In this document: positions 54,745-63,580 of the stretch, piece after piece | Layout: each line of letters opens with the position of its first letter | How positions within the stretch are numbered: the stretch's first letter is position 1 | Assembly (NCBI GenBank): GCA_965249895.1 | Contig: CBDFNC010000005.1 | Location: 1,426,001 to 1,490,000 of the forward strand | Length of the DNA: 64,000 nt | Source: CBDFNC01 sp965249895 | GTDB taxonomy: Bacteria > Pseudomonadota > Gammaproteobacteria > Enterobacterales > CBDFNC01 | Reading direction: 5' to 3' | Notes under the pieces: generated by a model | Told to the model about the DNA's origin: nothing | Database searches by the model: none | The model's input: only the letters and a program-made list of their open reading frames with translations | Translations under genes and position numbers: made by a program

Positions 54745-55393
54745 TTAAAGATCCACCTTCTTAGAAGGTGGCTTTGCCTTTAACCCCCTAGAAGGGGGCG
54801 TAAGCTTGCCCTCTTAGAAGGCAAGCTGATTATCCCCAATTTAGACGGCTAAAATTCTAATTGTTCTTGGCGCTTTTCAAGCTTTTCTTGGTACTTCACA
54901 TATTTTCTTATCATTTCCGCATCCACACCGACAGTGTCTACAAAATAGCCTTTTGCCCAAAAATGGTTACCCCAATATGGCTTCTTGCGCAGATGGGGAA
55001 ACTGCTTAAATATCCTAATTGCTGTTCGGCCTTTTACAGCTCCTAAAAGTTCGGATATTGACTTTTTCGGTGGCACCTTTATTAATAAATGGACATGGTC
55101 TGGCTGCACATTTAACTCTACTATTTGGCAATCGAGCCTGCCACAATATATCTGGATACAATTATATACTTCTTGCGCTACCGGTCCGGTTAGTATCCTA
55201 TAGCGGTACTTCGGTACCCAGACAATATGGTATTGGCAATGCCACAAAACGTGCGATAATTTCTCAAATCTACTCATGCTACTGTTCCTTTCTCTGTTGT
55301 GGGGACAACCGAGATTGGTCATAGCATGAGTGGATGCTCCAGGCATAGCCTGTCACTGATTACCACGCCCACAGGACGTGGATTCTAGTTTTC
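54745..55393 (-). mobile_element. IS200-type element
   Basis: Contains a single-strand (Y1) transposase. Clusters of small hairpins lie at both ends: CCACCTTCTTAGAAGGTGG, CCCCCTAGAAGGGGG and GCTTGCCCTCTTAGAAGGCAAGC at 54755-54830, and CCACGCCCACAGGACGTGG at 55362-55380. IS200 ends are such hairpins, without inverted repeats or target duplication. It interrupts or abuts the IS21 end fragment. Confidence 0.75.
54849..55277 (-). CDS. tnpA: IS200-type transposase TnpA (HUH/Y1)
   Basis: 142 residues from ATG 55277, with AAAGGAACAGT upstream; the longer frame begins in the element's terminal hairpin region. HUH motif QPDHVHLLI near 70 and the nucleophilic tyrosine in AEMIRKYVKYQE near the end. The start SRFEKLSHVLWHCQYHIVWV is typical of IS200. 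It cuts and joins single-stranded DNA. Confidence 0.92.
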   Translation of the reverse strand: MSRFEKLSHVLWHCQYHIVWVPKYRYRILTGPVAQEVYNCIQIYCGRLDCQIVELNVQPDHVHLLIKVPPKKSISELLGAVKGRTAIRIFKQFPHLRKKPYWGNHFWAKGYFVDTVGVDAEMIRKYVKYQEKLEKRQEQLEF

Positions 55394-55527
55394 ATTGAAT
55401 GAGATCTTTTGAAGTTAAACTAACTAAAATTGGTGATCAGCATCAATAAGAAAGAGTGATCAGCTTGAATGAGAATGTGTGATCAGCTTCGATGAGAACA
55501 GGTGATCAGCATCCATGAGAATATGCA
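55394..55527 (-). mobile_element. Fragment of IS21 left end
   Basis: The reverse complement of 6294-6425 with one or two changes, including the terminal TGCA and three subterminal TGATCA repeats. It ends within an element A transposase fragment. No istA is present. Confidence 0.88.
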
Positions 55528-55913
55528 TAAGTCGGAAACGCTGGTTCGATTTGTCGCAGAACGTTGTGGCATAGATGAAGAGCTTGGCGTTAAGGGAAAA
55601 TCAGGTATCCTCAAGGATACCGTGTCCAGGCAGCAATTTTTGAGTGATAAATCTCATCGCATCCGTTTTGTTTATACACCAAAGCACTGCTCATGGTTGA
55701 ACCAGGTCGAGATTTGGTTTGGCATCTTATCGCGAAAGTTACTCAAGCGGGGAAACTTCACTAGCTTGGAGGATCTACGAGGGAAACTGACCCGGTTTAT
55801 CAGCTATTTTAATAAACAGCTGGCGAAACCATTTAAATGGACTTACAAAGGGAAGGTATTGACGGCCTGATCAAATAACCGCCATTTTTGAACGTATTTA
55901 TGACCCGAGGTAC
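55524..55913 (+). mobile_element. 3' fragment of IS630-like element A
   Basis: Identical, as far as I can see, to 13161-13550: the last 115 codons of the transposase (SETLVRFVAERCGIDEELGV and on) and the terminus ACCCGAGGTAC. The TA at 55914-55915 marks insertion into the DsbB-like gene. The 5' part is replaced by the IS21 end. Confidence 0.88.
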
Positions 55914-56533
55914 TAGTAAGGTGCCAATGACGGTGAAAGTTAATAAAGACATCATAGGGATGTTCAAAAAGCCAAGTAAGTTTAGGTGTGTCTCAGAGCA
56001 AGGTACGCCCTGTACACAAGGCTGCGCGCTTTTTGGGATAATCCCTTCGACCAAAAGTACATGGTATAAAGCGGTCAGCCAGCCAAATACAACAAGTCCA
56101 CCAGCATAACGCAAGACTTTAGGATCATAAGGAAATAAAGCTAAAGGCAAAATCAGTACTAATGGATACAAGGCAATACGCTGATACCAGCACAACACAC
56201 ATACTGGAAGCTGCACTATTTCACTAAAAAATAAACTAATTAGTACCTGACCGAAAACCCTACAACCCTTTATTCATAAGGGCTGTAGAAGGGTTTTAAA
56301 AACGAAGATTTAGATGCTAATACAGAAAACACCTAAAAATTGGGGCTATTTATGAAATATCACCCAAAACTTAAAAACTTCGATTCCGAATTCTGCCTGA
56401 AAGCCTTGCGCACTCTAGCTCTAGGAGTTTTCGTTCAGACACTAATTAGCGTACCACTTGCTGCTAATACCCAGGCAAAAAAAAGCAGGTACCAGCTCTT
56501 CGCTATTGTTTTAGAAGGTGTTTCGTTCTTCAT
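55914..56533 (-). pseudogene. DsbB/BdbC-like disulfide oxidoreductase, broken
   Basis: From ATG 56533 the pieces read MKNETPSKTIAKSWYLL, then (after a frameshift in a run of seven T) FFAWVLAASGTLISLFFSEI, where a MITE is inserted at 56243-56442, then QLPVCVLCWYQRIALYPLVL with the CVLC active-site pair. The C-terminus is cut by element A after SLLTFTVIGTLL. Four membrane segments are expected. DsbB-type proteins reoxidise DsbA; the DsbA-like gene lies downstream at 54077. Three separate lesions make it inactive. Confidence 0.85.
56243..56442. mobile_element. 200-bp MITE, copy 2
   Basis: Inverted relative to copy 1 and differing by one base. The duplication TAATTA flanks it (56237-56242, 56443-56448). 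It is inserted in the DsbB-like gene and supplies a TTG or ATG-started short frame (MKYHPKLKNFDSEF) that is not expected to be a gene on its own. Confidence 0.88.
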
Positions 56534-56563
56534 ACCATCTCATTACTTTAAATACAGGTTCAG

Positions 56564-56700
56564 TTATTGCTTCAATTGCCTTATGTTTAAAAAACAACGA
56601 TTATGCTCAATTTGATAAAGAATAGGCAATACCAGTAACGTCAATAAAATTGATGAGATGATACCACCAATTACAACATCCGAGTGTGCTGGGATCCTGG
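56564..56700 (-). pseudogene. RND heavy-metal efflux pump fragment (CusA/CzcA type), C-terminus
   Basis: HSDVVIGGIISSILLTLLVL, then PILYQIEHNR, matches the last membrane helix and end of CusA/CzcA-type pumps. The region upstream of PAHSD is unrelated. Only about 40 codons remain, just before the DsbB-like gene. Confidence 0.65.
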
Positions 56701-57277
56701 TCTCATCACTGTCCGGTAGAGGCAACGCTACCCAGTCGACTTCTTGCTCTGGTAATGATGCAGCTAGCTGTTTAGGCCAGAGGTAAAAATTGGAACAAGT
56801 TAGCTCGTGCTGATGGGGGAAGTTCACTTAGCTCGTTCGTAACTCCCTAACCAGGGTCCACCCTGAAACTCACATATTCGTTCTTAAGCCATATTCTTAG
56901 CATCCAAGCTTGTCGTTTCACGAAAGCTTAAAGTTAGTCACCACTATCACAACGAACTCAGCAATTGCCAGTTTTCCTGGCAAACCAGCGTCCTAACGCG
57001 AGCACCGTTCTAGCTGTCAGGCCGCTGGATTCCCTCGTGCGAGGGAATGACAGAATCAACGTTTCAGGATGAAAACTAGCTCGACTGAGTGATATTCACT
57101 AGCTGATGTATAGACAAAAAGAGAGTGTTATTTTCCCTTTACACCACCTTCTCTAACAGCCACCCACACATTCCACTATCTAAATGAAATGTGTTTATAA
57201 AAAACCGGTGCGCATTAGCACTTGAGGAGAGCAAGCAAAATAAGTAGAGAGTTATTAGCCTTGCTGTAGCGACGCGG
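56701..57277. other. Intergenic region with repeats
   Basis: About 580 bp with no gene I can support. It contains a perfect hairpin at 57029-57048 and a GTCAGGCCGCTGGATTCC sequence typical of short dispersed repeats. A related CCCTCGTACGAGG is at 62426-62438. Confidence 0.45.
57029..57048. repeat. Perfect short palindrome
   Basis: ATTCCCTCG, loop TG, CGAGGGAAT. In many gammaproteobacteria similar CTGGATTCCC hairpins are dispersed repeats. Confidence 0.6.
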
Positions 57278-57787
57278 CTAGTTTAATAAAGTCCAAATAA
57301 TTGCGAAGCCATAGAGGCCAAAACCGAATGACAGGTGCGCCAGGAAACTGCGCATTCTCGCTGTGTTGGGTTTAGGGGTTTTACTCGCCGCGATCCCAAG
57401 GCCCATTCCCGGCTGCATGATGAAAAATGGAAACGCCAAGGTGACAACTGCAACCAGCAAGGCAGGCTTCAGGGTAGGATGAGCAAGCCATGTAGCATCC
57501 ACTATTAATAGTAAGGCGGCAGCAAAAACCACTCCAATGAAATAGTGGGCCAACCAACCAATAACGGCTTCTATTTTAGTCGGTGTTGTTTTGGCTATGT
57601 TGGTATGAACAAACTGCCCCTTTGGCAGCAGGCTCAGCCAGCGACCGACCAAGCCATAATTAAGTGAGGGAATGTTAAAACACGTTTTGAGCATTAATGC
57701 CCATAAGTCCATAATTGCGGTTGCCCCCATGCCAATAAATAGCGACTGGGCAATAAAAACGCTTAAGTTTAAGTGGTTTTCTAGCAT
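57278..57787 (-). CDS. DUF2938 family membrane protein
   Basis: 169 residues with four membrane segments: SLFIGMGATAIMDLWALML, YFIGVVFAAALLLIV, ALLVAVVTLAFPFFIMQPGMG and FGFGLYGFAIIWTLL. The motifs VGRWLSLLPKGQFVH and PGMGLGIAASKTPKPNTARM are characteristic of DUF2938. Function unknown. It is divergent from a MerR regulator, with an 18-bp palindrome between, so it is probably regulated by it. Confidence 0.8.
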   Translation of the reverse strand: MLENHLNLSVFIAQSLFIGMGATAIMDLWALMLKTCFNIPSLNYGLVGRWLSLLPKGQFVHTNIAKTTPTKIEAVIGWLAHYFIGVVFAAALLLIVDATWLAHPTLKPALLVAVVTLAFPFFIMQPGMGLGIAASKTPKPNTARMRSFLAHLSFGFGLYGFAIIWTLLN

Positions 57788-57890
57788 CAGATAGTTCCTG
57801 TTTAAAATATTTGCTTGTTAATACGAAGGTTTTTACCCGGATTGTTAGCTGCTTGGATTTGTTATTTGGTTTGATTCCGCTATCATGCCA

Positions 57891-57908
57891 CTTAAAGTTA
57901 ACTTTAAG
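57891..57908. promoter_or_regulatory. MerR-type operator palindrome
   Basis: CTTAAAGTTAACTTTAAG, a perfect 18-bp palindrome 24 bp before the MerR-family start and about 100 bp from the DUF2938 start. MerR proteins bind such dyads lying between the -35 and -10 elements. Confidence 0.75.
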
Positions 57909-57931
57909 TCAAGCTTGAATTGGAGAGTAAT

Positions 57932-58333
57932 TTGGATATTGCAGAGGTCGTAAGCCAGTCTGGACTGCCAGCATCCACGCTTCGTTATTACGAAGAAAAA
58001 GGATTAATCAAATCAAGTGGACGACATGGCTTACGTCGCCAATTTGATCATGGCGTCATAGAGCGATTAGCCTTAATTTCCTTAGGCAGAAATGGCGGTT
58101 TATCCCTAGAAGAAATTGGCGTGATGCTTGCCTCCGGTGATAAGCCGCAAATAGACAGACAGCTATTGCTCCACAAAGCGGATGAGTTAGACCAAACAAT
58201 TAAACAGCTAATTGCAATGCGTGACGGGCTCCGTCACGCCGCAGCCTGTCCTGAGGCGAGTCATCTTGAATGTCCGAAATTTCAGAAGATGATGCGTCTC
58301 GCTAGTCACAGCAATAAAAAACGCAACAACTAA
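57932..58333 (+). CDS. MerR-family transcriptional regulator
   Basis: 133 residues from TTG 57932 (GGAGAG upstream); TTG 57920 is an alternative. The helix-turn-helix is EVVSQSGLPASTLRYYEEKG, then LRRQFDHGVIERLALISLGR. The end has a cysteine pair (HAAACPEASHLECPKF), as in SoxR-like regulators that sense metals or redox state. Divergent from DUF2938. Confidence 0.88.
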   Translation: MDIAEVVSQSGLPASTLRYYEEKGLIKSSGRHGLRRQFDHGVIERLALISLGRNGGLSLEEIGVMLASGDKPQIDRQLLLHKADELDQTIKQLIAMRDGLRHAAACPEASHLECPKFQKMMRLASHSNKKRNN

Positions 58334-58637
58334 GTAAAGTAAATGTCTCAATGAACCAGGCGTATTCTTTAAGCTAAGCCTTAAAGTTCAGTATCAGGAA
58401 GGACAAAAATAAGTAGAAAATAGCGGGCAATTGACTATCATTTTAAACCCTTAACCAAGGGGCATTACAGCAGATCGACATAACTCGATATCCCTCATTT
58501 ATTAGCCAGCTTCCGTTCATCTGAGAGTAGAAGGGTCGGTATCATTTCAAATCGATTTATGTTCTGATTATTTTTCCGTAGATTAGTCATAAAGTTAGCT
58601 GCTTTGACGTTTTCGATCGCGGGTCAAGGAGAACCAC
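58334..58637. other. Intergenic region, nothing recognised
   Basis: About 300 bp with no gene or convincing regulatory motif apart from the CAAGGAGAACCAC ribosome binding site at its right end. Confidence 0.4.
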
Positions 58638-59276
58638 TTGTATAAACTTTATTATTACCCCTGTAATGCCAGCCTGGCTCCACACTTTTTGCTTAAAGAG
58701 ATGGGAGTCGAGTTCGAGTTGCTACTTGTGGATCGTAAATCTAATGCTCAAAAATCGGCTGAATATTTAGCCCTAAATCCTGCAGGTCGCATTCCCACCT
58801 TAACTGACGGTGGATTAGTTATCTTCGAAAGCCCTGCTATCTGCTTGTACTTGTGTGAACAAAATCCAGAAACTGGCTTAATACCATCGCCAGGCCACCC
58901 AGATAGAGCCGCTTTTTATCAATGGCTTATGTACCTTACCAATACAGTTCAAGCTGAACTTATGGTTTACTTTTATCCAGAAAAACACACGACAGATATG
59001 AATAACACCGCGAGTATCAAAGCCGCTCAACAGGAGCGCGTTACCGGGATGCTTGAGCTACTCGACAAAGAGCTTGAAAGCAGTGACTTTCTGGTTGGTG
59101 ATCGGCTTAGCGCTTGTGACTATTTCCTGCTTATGTTGTGTATTTGGGCCGATGAGTTTTCCAAACCACCATTGGATTTTCCAAATTTGGGGAACTACCT
59201 GCGTAAACTGGCGCAGAGAAAAGCCGTTCAAAACGTATGCCGCAAAGAAAAAATCAGCTTACAGAGCTATTTGTAG
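58638..59276 (+). CDS. Glutathione S-transferase
   Basis: 212 residues from TTG 58638 with AAGGAG upstream. Thioredoxin-like N-domain: KLYYYPCNASLAPHFLLKEMG, ALNPAGRIPTLTDGGLVIFE and SPAICLYLCEQNP. The Ser in PCNASLAPH is the likely glutathione-activating residue, as in beta/theta-type enzymes. The C-domain has the N-capping motif FLVGDRLSACDYFLLMLC. Detoxification by conjugation; the substrate is unknown. Confidence 0.9.
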   Translation: MYKLYYYPCNASLAPHFLLKEMGVEFELLLVDRKSNAQKSAEYLALNPAGRIPTLTDGGLVIFESPAICLYLCEQNPETGLIPSPGHPDRAAFYQWLMYLTNTVQAELMVYFYPEKHTTDMNNTASIKAAQQERVTGMLELLDKELESSDFLVGDRLSACDYFLLMLCIWADEFSKPPLDFPNLGNYLRKLAQRKAVQNVCRKEKISLQSYL

Positions 59277-59311
59277 GCAGCTTAGATTTGTTTATTAAAA
59301 CACCAAAAGTC

Positions 59312-59917
59312 ATGAGACCAGTGAACAATATTATCGAGCTTAATACCGAAAGGTTGCTGCTAAGGCAGTGGCTAGACACAGACCTTGCTCACTTCGCAAA
59401 CATGAACGCTTCAGACGACGTTATGGCCTATTTCCCAAGCAAGCTCAGTCGCTTCGAAAGTGATGCATTAGCATTAAGGCTAGAGCAGCAAATCTCAACG
59501 AGGGGATGGGGACTTTGGGCCATTGAAGAGAAGCAGAGCAATAACTTTATTGGCTTTACCGGTCTTCATCCGGCACCTAGTACACTTGCTTTTAGTCCAG
59601 CAATCGAGATCGGCTGGCGTTTGTCCGATAAATATTGGGGCAAGGGTTATGCATCAGAAGCCGCGAGTCAGGCGCTACGGTTCGCCTTTTTGGAACTAGG
59701 GCTAGATGAGGTGGTATCATTTACCGCTCGCCATAATAAGCCGTCTAGAAAAGTGATGGCGCGTATCCATATGATCGACGCAAAACAAAACTTTTTACAC
59801 CCGGACGTGGCGGATAGCAGCCCGCTAAAAGAACATGCTCTATATACCATTAACAAGGCATTATGGCTTAAAAACCAAAGTGATAAATTACATACCAGTG
59901 ACCCCTCACCTATTTAA
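59312..59917 (+). CDS. RimJ/RimL-type GNAT acetyltransferase
   Basis: 201 residues from ATG 59312; the longer frame overlaps the end of the transferase gene. TERLLLRQWLDTDLAHFANM is the usual start, followed by IGWRLSDKYWGKGYASEAAS (acetyl-CoA loop), LDEVVSFTARHNKPSRKVMA and EHALYTINKALWL. It probably acetylates an amine or protein N-terminus. Confidence 0.88.
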   Translation: MRPVNNIIELNTERLLLRQWLDTDLAHFANMNASDDVMAYFPSKLSRFESDALALRLEQQISTRGWGLWAIEEKQSNNFIGFTGLHPAPSTLAFSPAIEIGWRLSDKYWGKGYASEAASQALRFAFLELGLDEVVSFTARHNKPSRKVMARIHMIDAKQNFLHPDVADSSPLKEHALYTINKALWLKNQSDKLHTSDPSPI

Positions 59918-59949
59918 CTGGATCTGTATCACCCATTCAGGAGCTGATC

Positions 59950-60801
59950 ATGGAAGAGAGAAACTACGTCATTAGAATAATGACCTGTAAAGAAGCAGAT
60001 CTGGCTGTCGAGTGGGCTGCACAGGAAGGCTGGAACCCGGGGTTTCAGGATGCGGAATGCTTCTATACAGCTGACCCTAATGGGTTTCTGGTTGGGTTAC
60101 TGGAGGGCGAGCCCATCGCGTCCATATCAGTCGTTAAATACGGTGACTCGTTTGGGTTTCTTGGCTTCTACATAGTGAAACCTGAGTATCGTGGTCAAGG
60201 TTACGGCTTCAAGCTTTGGAACGCAGGTATGAAGTACCTTAGCGGATGTAATATCGGCTTGGATGGTGTGGTAGCGCAACAGGATAACTACCAAAAATCG
60301 GGTTTTAAACTGGCTTACCGGAATATTCGTTATCAAGGAAAAGGTGGTGTTAAAGCCCCTGATGATGCAAATATTGTTGAGCTAGCCAGCCTACCATTTG
60401 AAACCATAGCGGCTTACGACCAGCTACTCTTCCCAGCCCAAAGAAGTCTTTTTATCAAAGGCTGGATCAGTCAAACAGGCGGCGCCGCACTGGGTATTCA
60501 ACAGAACAAGCAACTAGCTGGTTACGGTGTTATCCGTAAATGTCGTTCGGGTTATAAAATCGGCCCCTTGTTTGCTAACAGCCCCGAACTGGCGGAGAGG
60601 CTTTTTCTGGCATTGAAGTCCAAGGCAGGAGCAGATGAATCGGTTTTTCTCGATGTACGGGAAGTGAACTCTACTGCGATCACACTCGCGGAGAAATACA
60701 AGATGAATGTCGTATTTGAAACCGCTCGTATGTATACAGGTGAAAACCCTGATGTAACGCTGGATAACATCTATGGCGTCACCTCTTTTGAGCTCGGCTG
60801 A
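59950..60801 (+). CDS. Two-domain GNAT acetyltransferase
   Basis: 283 residues. N-terminal GNAT domain: VIRIMTCKEADLAVEWAAQE, FYIVKPEYRGQGYGFKLWNA (acetyl-CoA loop) and YQKSGFKLAYRNIRYQG. The C-terminal part, LAGYGVIRKCRSGYKIGPLF and VFLDVREVNSTAITLAEKYK, matches the YitH/HolE-like second domain. These proteins are found in many bacteria; the substrate is unknown. Confidence 0.88.
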   Translation: MEERNYVIRIMTCKEADLAVEWAAQEGWNPGFQDAECFYTADPNGFLVGLLEGEPIASISVVKYGDSFGFLGFYIVKPEYRGQGYGFKLWNAGMKYLSGCNIGLDGVVAQQDNYQKSGFKLAYRNIRYQGKGGVKAPDDANIVELASLPFETIAAYDQLLFPAQRSLFIKGWISQTGGAALGIQQNKQLAGYGVIRKCRSGYKIGPLFANSPELAERLFLALKSKAGADESVFLDVREVNSTAITLAEKYKMNVVFETARMYTGENPDVTLDNIYGVTSFELG

Positions 60802-60811
60802 GTAGAAGCAA

Positions 60812-61096
60812 ATGTCAGTTCTAAAATACTGGATAGCCCCTATCATTATTTCAATCTCACCCATATCTTTTGCTGATAAGTTAAAGCCGTTTGTCAATGA
60901 TGGCTGCAGCGCTTTTCCAGATGGCAACCTGAAACAAAAGGTGCTTTGGCTCACACGCTGTACTGCCCACGACTTGGCTTACGGGAAAGGTGGAACTTAT
61001 GATGAACGCATCGCGGCAGTTCAAGCAATTAACAACACAACAAAAGTGAAAAATTTTCACTCCACTACGCTTTCCAGATCAGGGGCCACAGCATAA
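60812..61096 (+). CDS. Secreted small protein, probably truncated
   Basis: 94 residues. Signal peptide (LKYWIAPIIISISPISFA), then FVNDGCSAFPDGNLKQKVLW and CTAHDLAYGKGGTYDERIAA. A Cys plus THDLAYWKGG-like pattern belongs to a family with a phospholipase A2-like His-Asp site, of about 130-170 residues. Here the last 40 or more residues are replaced by NTTKVKNFHSTTLSRSG, so the gene looks 3'-truncated. Its stop shares bases with the next start. Confidence 0.65.
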   Translation: MSVLKYWIAPIIISISPISFADKLKPFVNDGCSAFPDGNLKQKVLWLTRCTAHDLAYGKGGTYDERIAAVQAINNTTKVKNFHSTTLSRSGATA

Positions 61097-61428
61097 TGCA
61101 CAACTACGTCTGGTTTTTTGCAGCAGCCATCTTTGAAATAGCAGGCTGCTATGCCTTTTGGCTTTGGCTTCGTTTGGATAAACACATTTTGTGGGTTCTT
61201 CCTGGGGTGGTGAGTTTAGTGCTGTTTGCTTTAATTCTTACCAAGGTAGAAGCTGAGTTTGCAGGCAGAGCTTACGCGGCCTATGGCGGCGTCTATATTG
61301 TATCGTCGCTTATATGGCTAACTATTATCGAGCGCAGCCGTCCGCTATGGACGGATTTTATCGGTGCCACCGTTTGTCTTCTTGGGGCTGCCATCATATT
61401 TTTAGGCCCACGACTATCTAACGCCTAG
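61096..61428 (+). CDS. ynfA: YnfA family (UPF0060) membrane protein
   Basis: 110 residues with four membrane segments. Family motifs: FFAAAIFEIAGCYAFWLWLR, AYAAYGGVYIVSSLIWLTII and PLWTDFIGATVCLLGAAIIF. The start overlaps the previous stop. Related to small multidrug resistance transporters; the function of YnfA is uncertain. Confidence 0.93.
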   Translation: MHNYVWFFAAAIFEIAGCYAFWLWLRLDKHILWVLPGVVSLVLFALILTKVEAEFAGRAYAAYGGVYIVSSLIWLTIIERSRPLWTDFIGATVCLLGAAIIFLGPRLSNA

Positions 61429-61591
61429 CATGTTAGTCAACTATACCAAGATCAGTGAGAGCCTGATCAGGCCTTTGACTAACCGAACATAAAGCTAAGG
61501 GGGAAAGGCGAAGTGTAAAAGCATTTATCTTGCTGTACTGCCTTTAGTAGCAGCCCCAATAATCAAAGAGGGATACTACAGCCTGAAAAGG

Positions 61592-62335
61592 TTATTTATC
61601 CACTACCAAGGATACAGGAAGATCGTTAGCAAGCTGCTGTTGATTGGTATAGATGGCGTCAAAGCAGTCGACATTCGCCACTTTAATGGATGCCCGGTTA
61701 TGCCATTTACTGGCATCGGCCACCAACCAGCTGGTCTGGCAGTTTGCCATAATACAACGAGACAGTTCGGCCTCATCAACTTCATGCTCCATCACGTTTT
61801 GTTTTGACGTCACGGCGCCGCAACCTATGATGCCAATATCCGCTTCAAAATTTTGAAAAAACGACAAGACACTTGCTCCGATCATGTCCTGGTGTACTCG
61901 GCGAAACTGACCACCCGCCACAAATATCTCTATATCAGGATTATCTTCCAGCAAGTTCACTACTTGCAGGTTGTTGCTGATAACCCTGAGGGACTTTTTA
62001 CCATACAGGTACCTGGCAATACGAGTTACCGTGGTCCCAATTCCCATCATCAGCGTTGAGCCATCTGGTATGGCGTCTGCAGCACGTTTAGCGATAGACT
62101 CCTTGACCCTGGACTCCACCTTATCGCGAACACTGTACTCGGTATTACTAACAGTCGGCGGTATGCTCAGTCCACCATGAACCCGGCGCGCCAATCCCAG
62201 CTCGCAGAGCTGATTAACGTCTCTTCTTACAGTTTGCGTGGTCACAGAAAAAAAATCTGACAGTGTTTCAATCTGTACTTCACGATCCTGCTTGAGCAGA
62301 TCAAGGGTTTTTTGTTGTCTTGGGGTAAGTTCCAT
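61592..62335 (-). CDS. DeoR-family transcriptional regulator
   Basis: 247 residues. Helix-turn-helix at the N-terminus (EVQIETLSDFFSVTTQTVRR, then DVNQLCELGLARRVHGG). The sensor domain has ADAIPDGSTLMMGIGTTVTR, IFVAGGQFRRVHQDMIG and WLVADASKWHNRA. Proteins of this kind (GlpR, DeoR, AgaR) respond to sugar phosphates or glycerol 3-phosphate. The neighbouring glycerophosphodiesterase suggests a glycerophosphate-linked locus (inference). Confidence 0.9.
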   Translation of the reverse strand: MELTPRQQKTLDLLKQDREVQIETLSDFFSVTTQTVRRDVNQLCELGLARRVHGGLSIPPTVSNTEYSVRDKVESRVKESIAKRAADAIPDGSTLMMGIGTTVTRIARYLYGKKSLRVISNNLQVVNLLEDNPDIEIFVAGGQFRRVHQDMIGASVLSFFQNFEADIGIIGCGAVTSKQNVMEHEVDEAELSRCIMANCQTSWLVADASKWHNRASIKVANVDCFDAIYTNQQQLANDLPVSLVVDK

Positions 62336-62529
62336 AACATACGACCGTCAAGAAGTTGCAGCCTAGATTAATAAATCGCCGATTAATGGCGGCTAAATAT
62401 CCTGGCAGTTACGTTTTTGTTATTCCCTCGTACGAGGTTCCAGTTTTCTAAGCGCTATCACAGGATTGCATTTTATACTTTAAGACGGCCGATGCTTATC
62501 CAGTCACACCGGCAGTTCCTTAAGTAGAA

Positions 62530-63234
62530 TTAAAACTCCTGAGGTTTATCGGTAATAATCACGTCCACCCCCCAGTCAAAAAATTTCGTTGCTTTCGCCG
62601 GCTTATTCAGAGTCCATATTTGGGTGACTAATCCAGCCGCTTTTACAGCCTGGACATGCTCTGGCTTCAATTTTTTATGATTCAAATGAACACTGTATAG
62701 CCCTGCTTCTTGAACCAATTCGAGTGTGTCTGCCGACAGGCGCTGACTGATAAAGCCACGTCTTGCCGCAGACATTTTTTCCTTGCAACGCAATAAAGCA
62801 GACAGGGAAAAGCTGGAAAACAGCAGCTTATCTACAGGAAAACCGTGAGTTTTAATTACTTCAATTACCCTGTCCACCAGCAACTCGACTTCATCATCGT
62901 TATACACTTTTAACTCAAGGTTTAAAGATAATTCACTACTTTTAACAAGAGACAATACTTGCGACAATGTGGGGATCTTTTCCCCTGCGAAAGATTTGTT
63001 AAACCAGCTACCGCCATCCAGCTCACCGATTTGCTGGGCCGTTAGCTGCCTTACTTTACCTCTACCATTACTGCATCTATTAACAGTCTCGTCATGGATC
63101 GCCATAGGCGTCAGGCAAGCACTCAGTTGGGTATCGATTTCCACCCAGGCAATACCTAAGTCCGCTGCCTTCTGGATCCCTGCAAACGTATTTTCGGGCG
63201 CCAAACTTTTTACGCCCCGGTGTGCTGCCAACAT
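62530..63234 (-). CDS. Glycerophosphodiester phosphodiesterase
   Basis: 234 residues from ATG 63234, chosen because AAHRGVKSLAPENTFAGIQK directly follows it, which is the canonical start of the GDPD fold; the earlier in-frame codons are less likely. Active-site elements HRG, EN, EIDTQLS, HDETVNRCSNG and LELKVYNDDE are present. It cuts glycerophosphodiesters to glycerol 3-phosphate and an alcohol. No signal peptide, so cytoplasmic. Confidence 0.92.
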   Translation of the reverse strand: MLAAHRGVKSLAPENTFAGIQKAADLGIAWVEIDTQLSACLTPMAIHDETVNRCSNGRGKVRQLTAQQIGELDGGSWFNKSFAGEKIPTLSQVLSLVKSSELSLNLELKVYNDDEVELLVDRVIEVIKTHGFPVDKLLFSSFSLSALLRCKEKMSAARRGFISQRLSADTLELVQEAGLYSVHLNHKKLKPEHVQAVKAAGLVTQIWTLNKPAKATKFFDWGVDVIITDKPQEF

Positions 63235-63580
63235 ATATTCAACCTTTAAAAATACACGATTTAAAACAGATGAAAACTTTAGGTTGAGTACATTACACTC
63301 TAATGACAAAAACAAGCCATGCGTTGATTATTTTTGTGATGAAATCGATAATTCTTACTTTTTTCACCCACAAGGTGTTCATTTGAAATATCATACATTC
63401 ATATGAGCGTCATGTTTCACCTCTATCATTGGCTCTCATCTATCGTGTAGCGGTGAACATCCTGCTAACGCGACTTCAAGCCTGGACTCCAATGATTCAG
63501 GTTTACATTCAGACTAAACGGAGCCGACCACACTACTCCGGTTTTTACCTGAAAATATCAATCATTGATAAGGTTGGATA

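Noticed and set aside
56340..56615. A 91-aa frame starting in the MITE and running into the DsbB-like gene upstream region
   Set aside because: Only the MITE part is shared with the other copy; the rest is accidental read-through of a different sequence.
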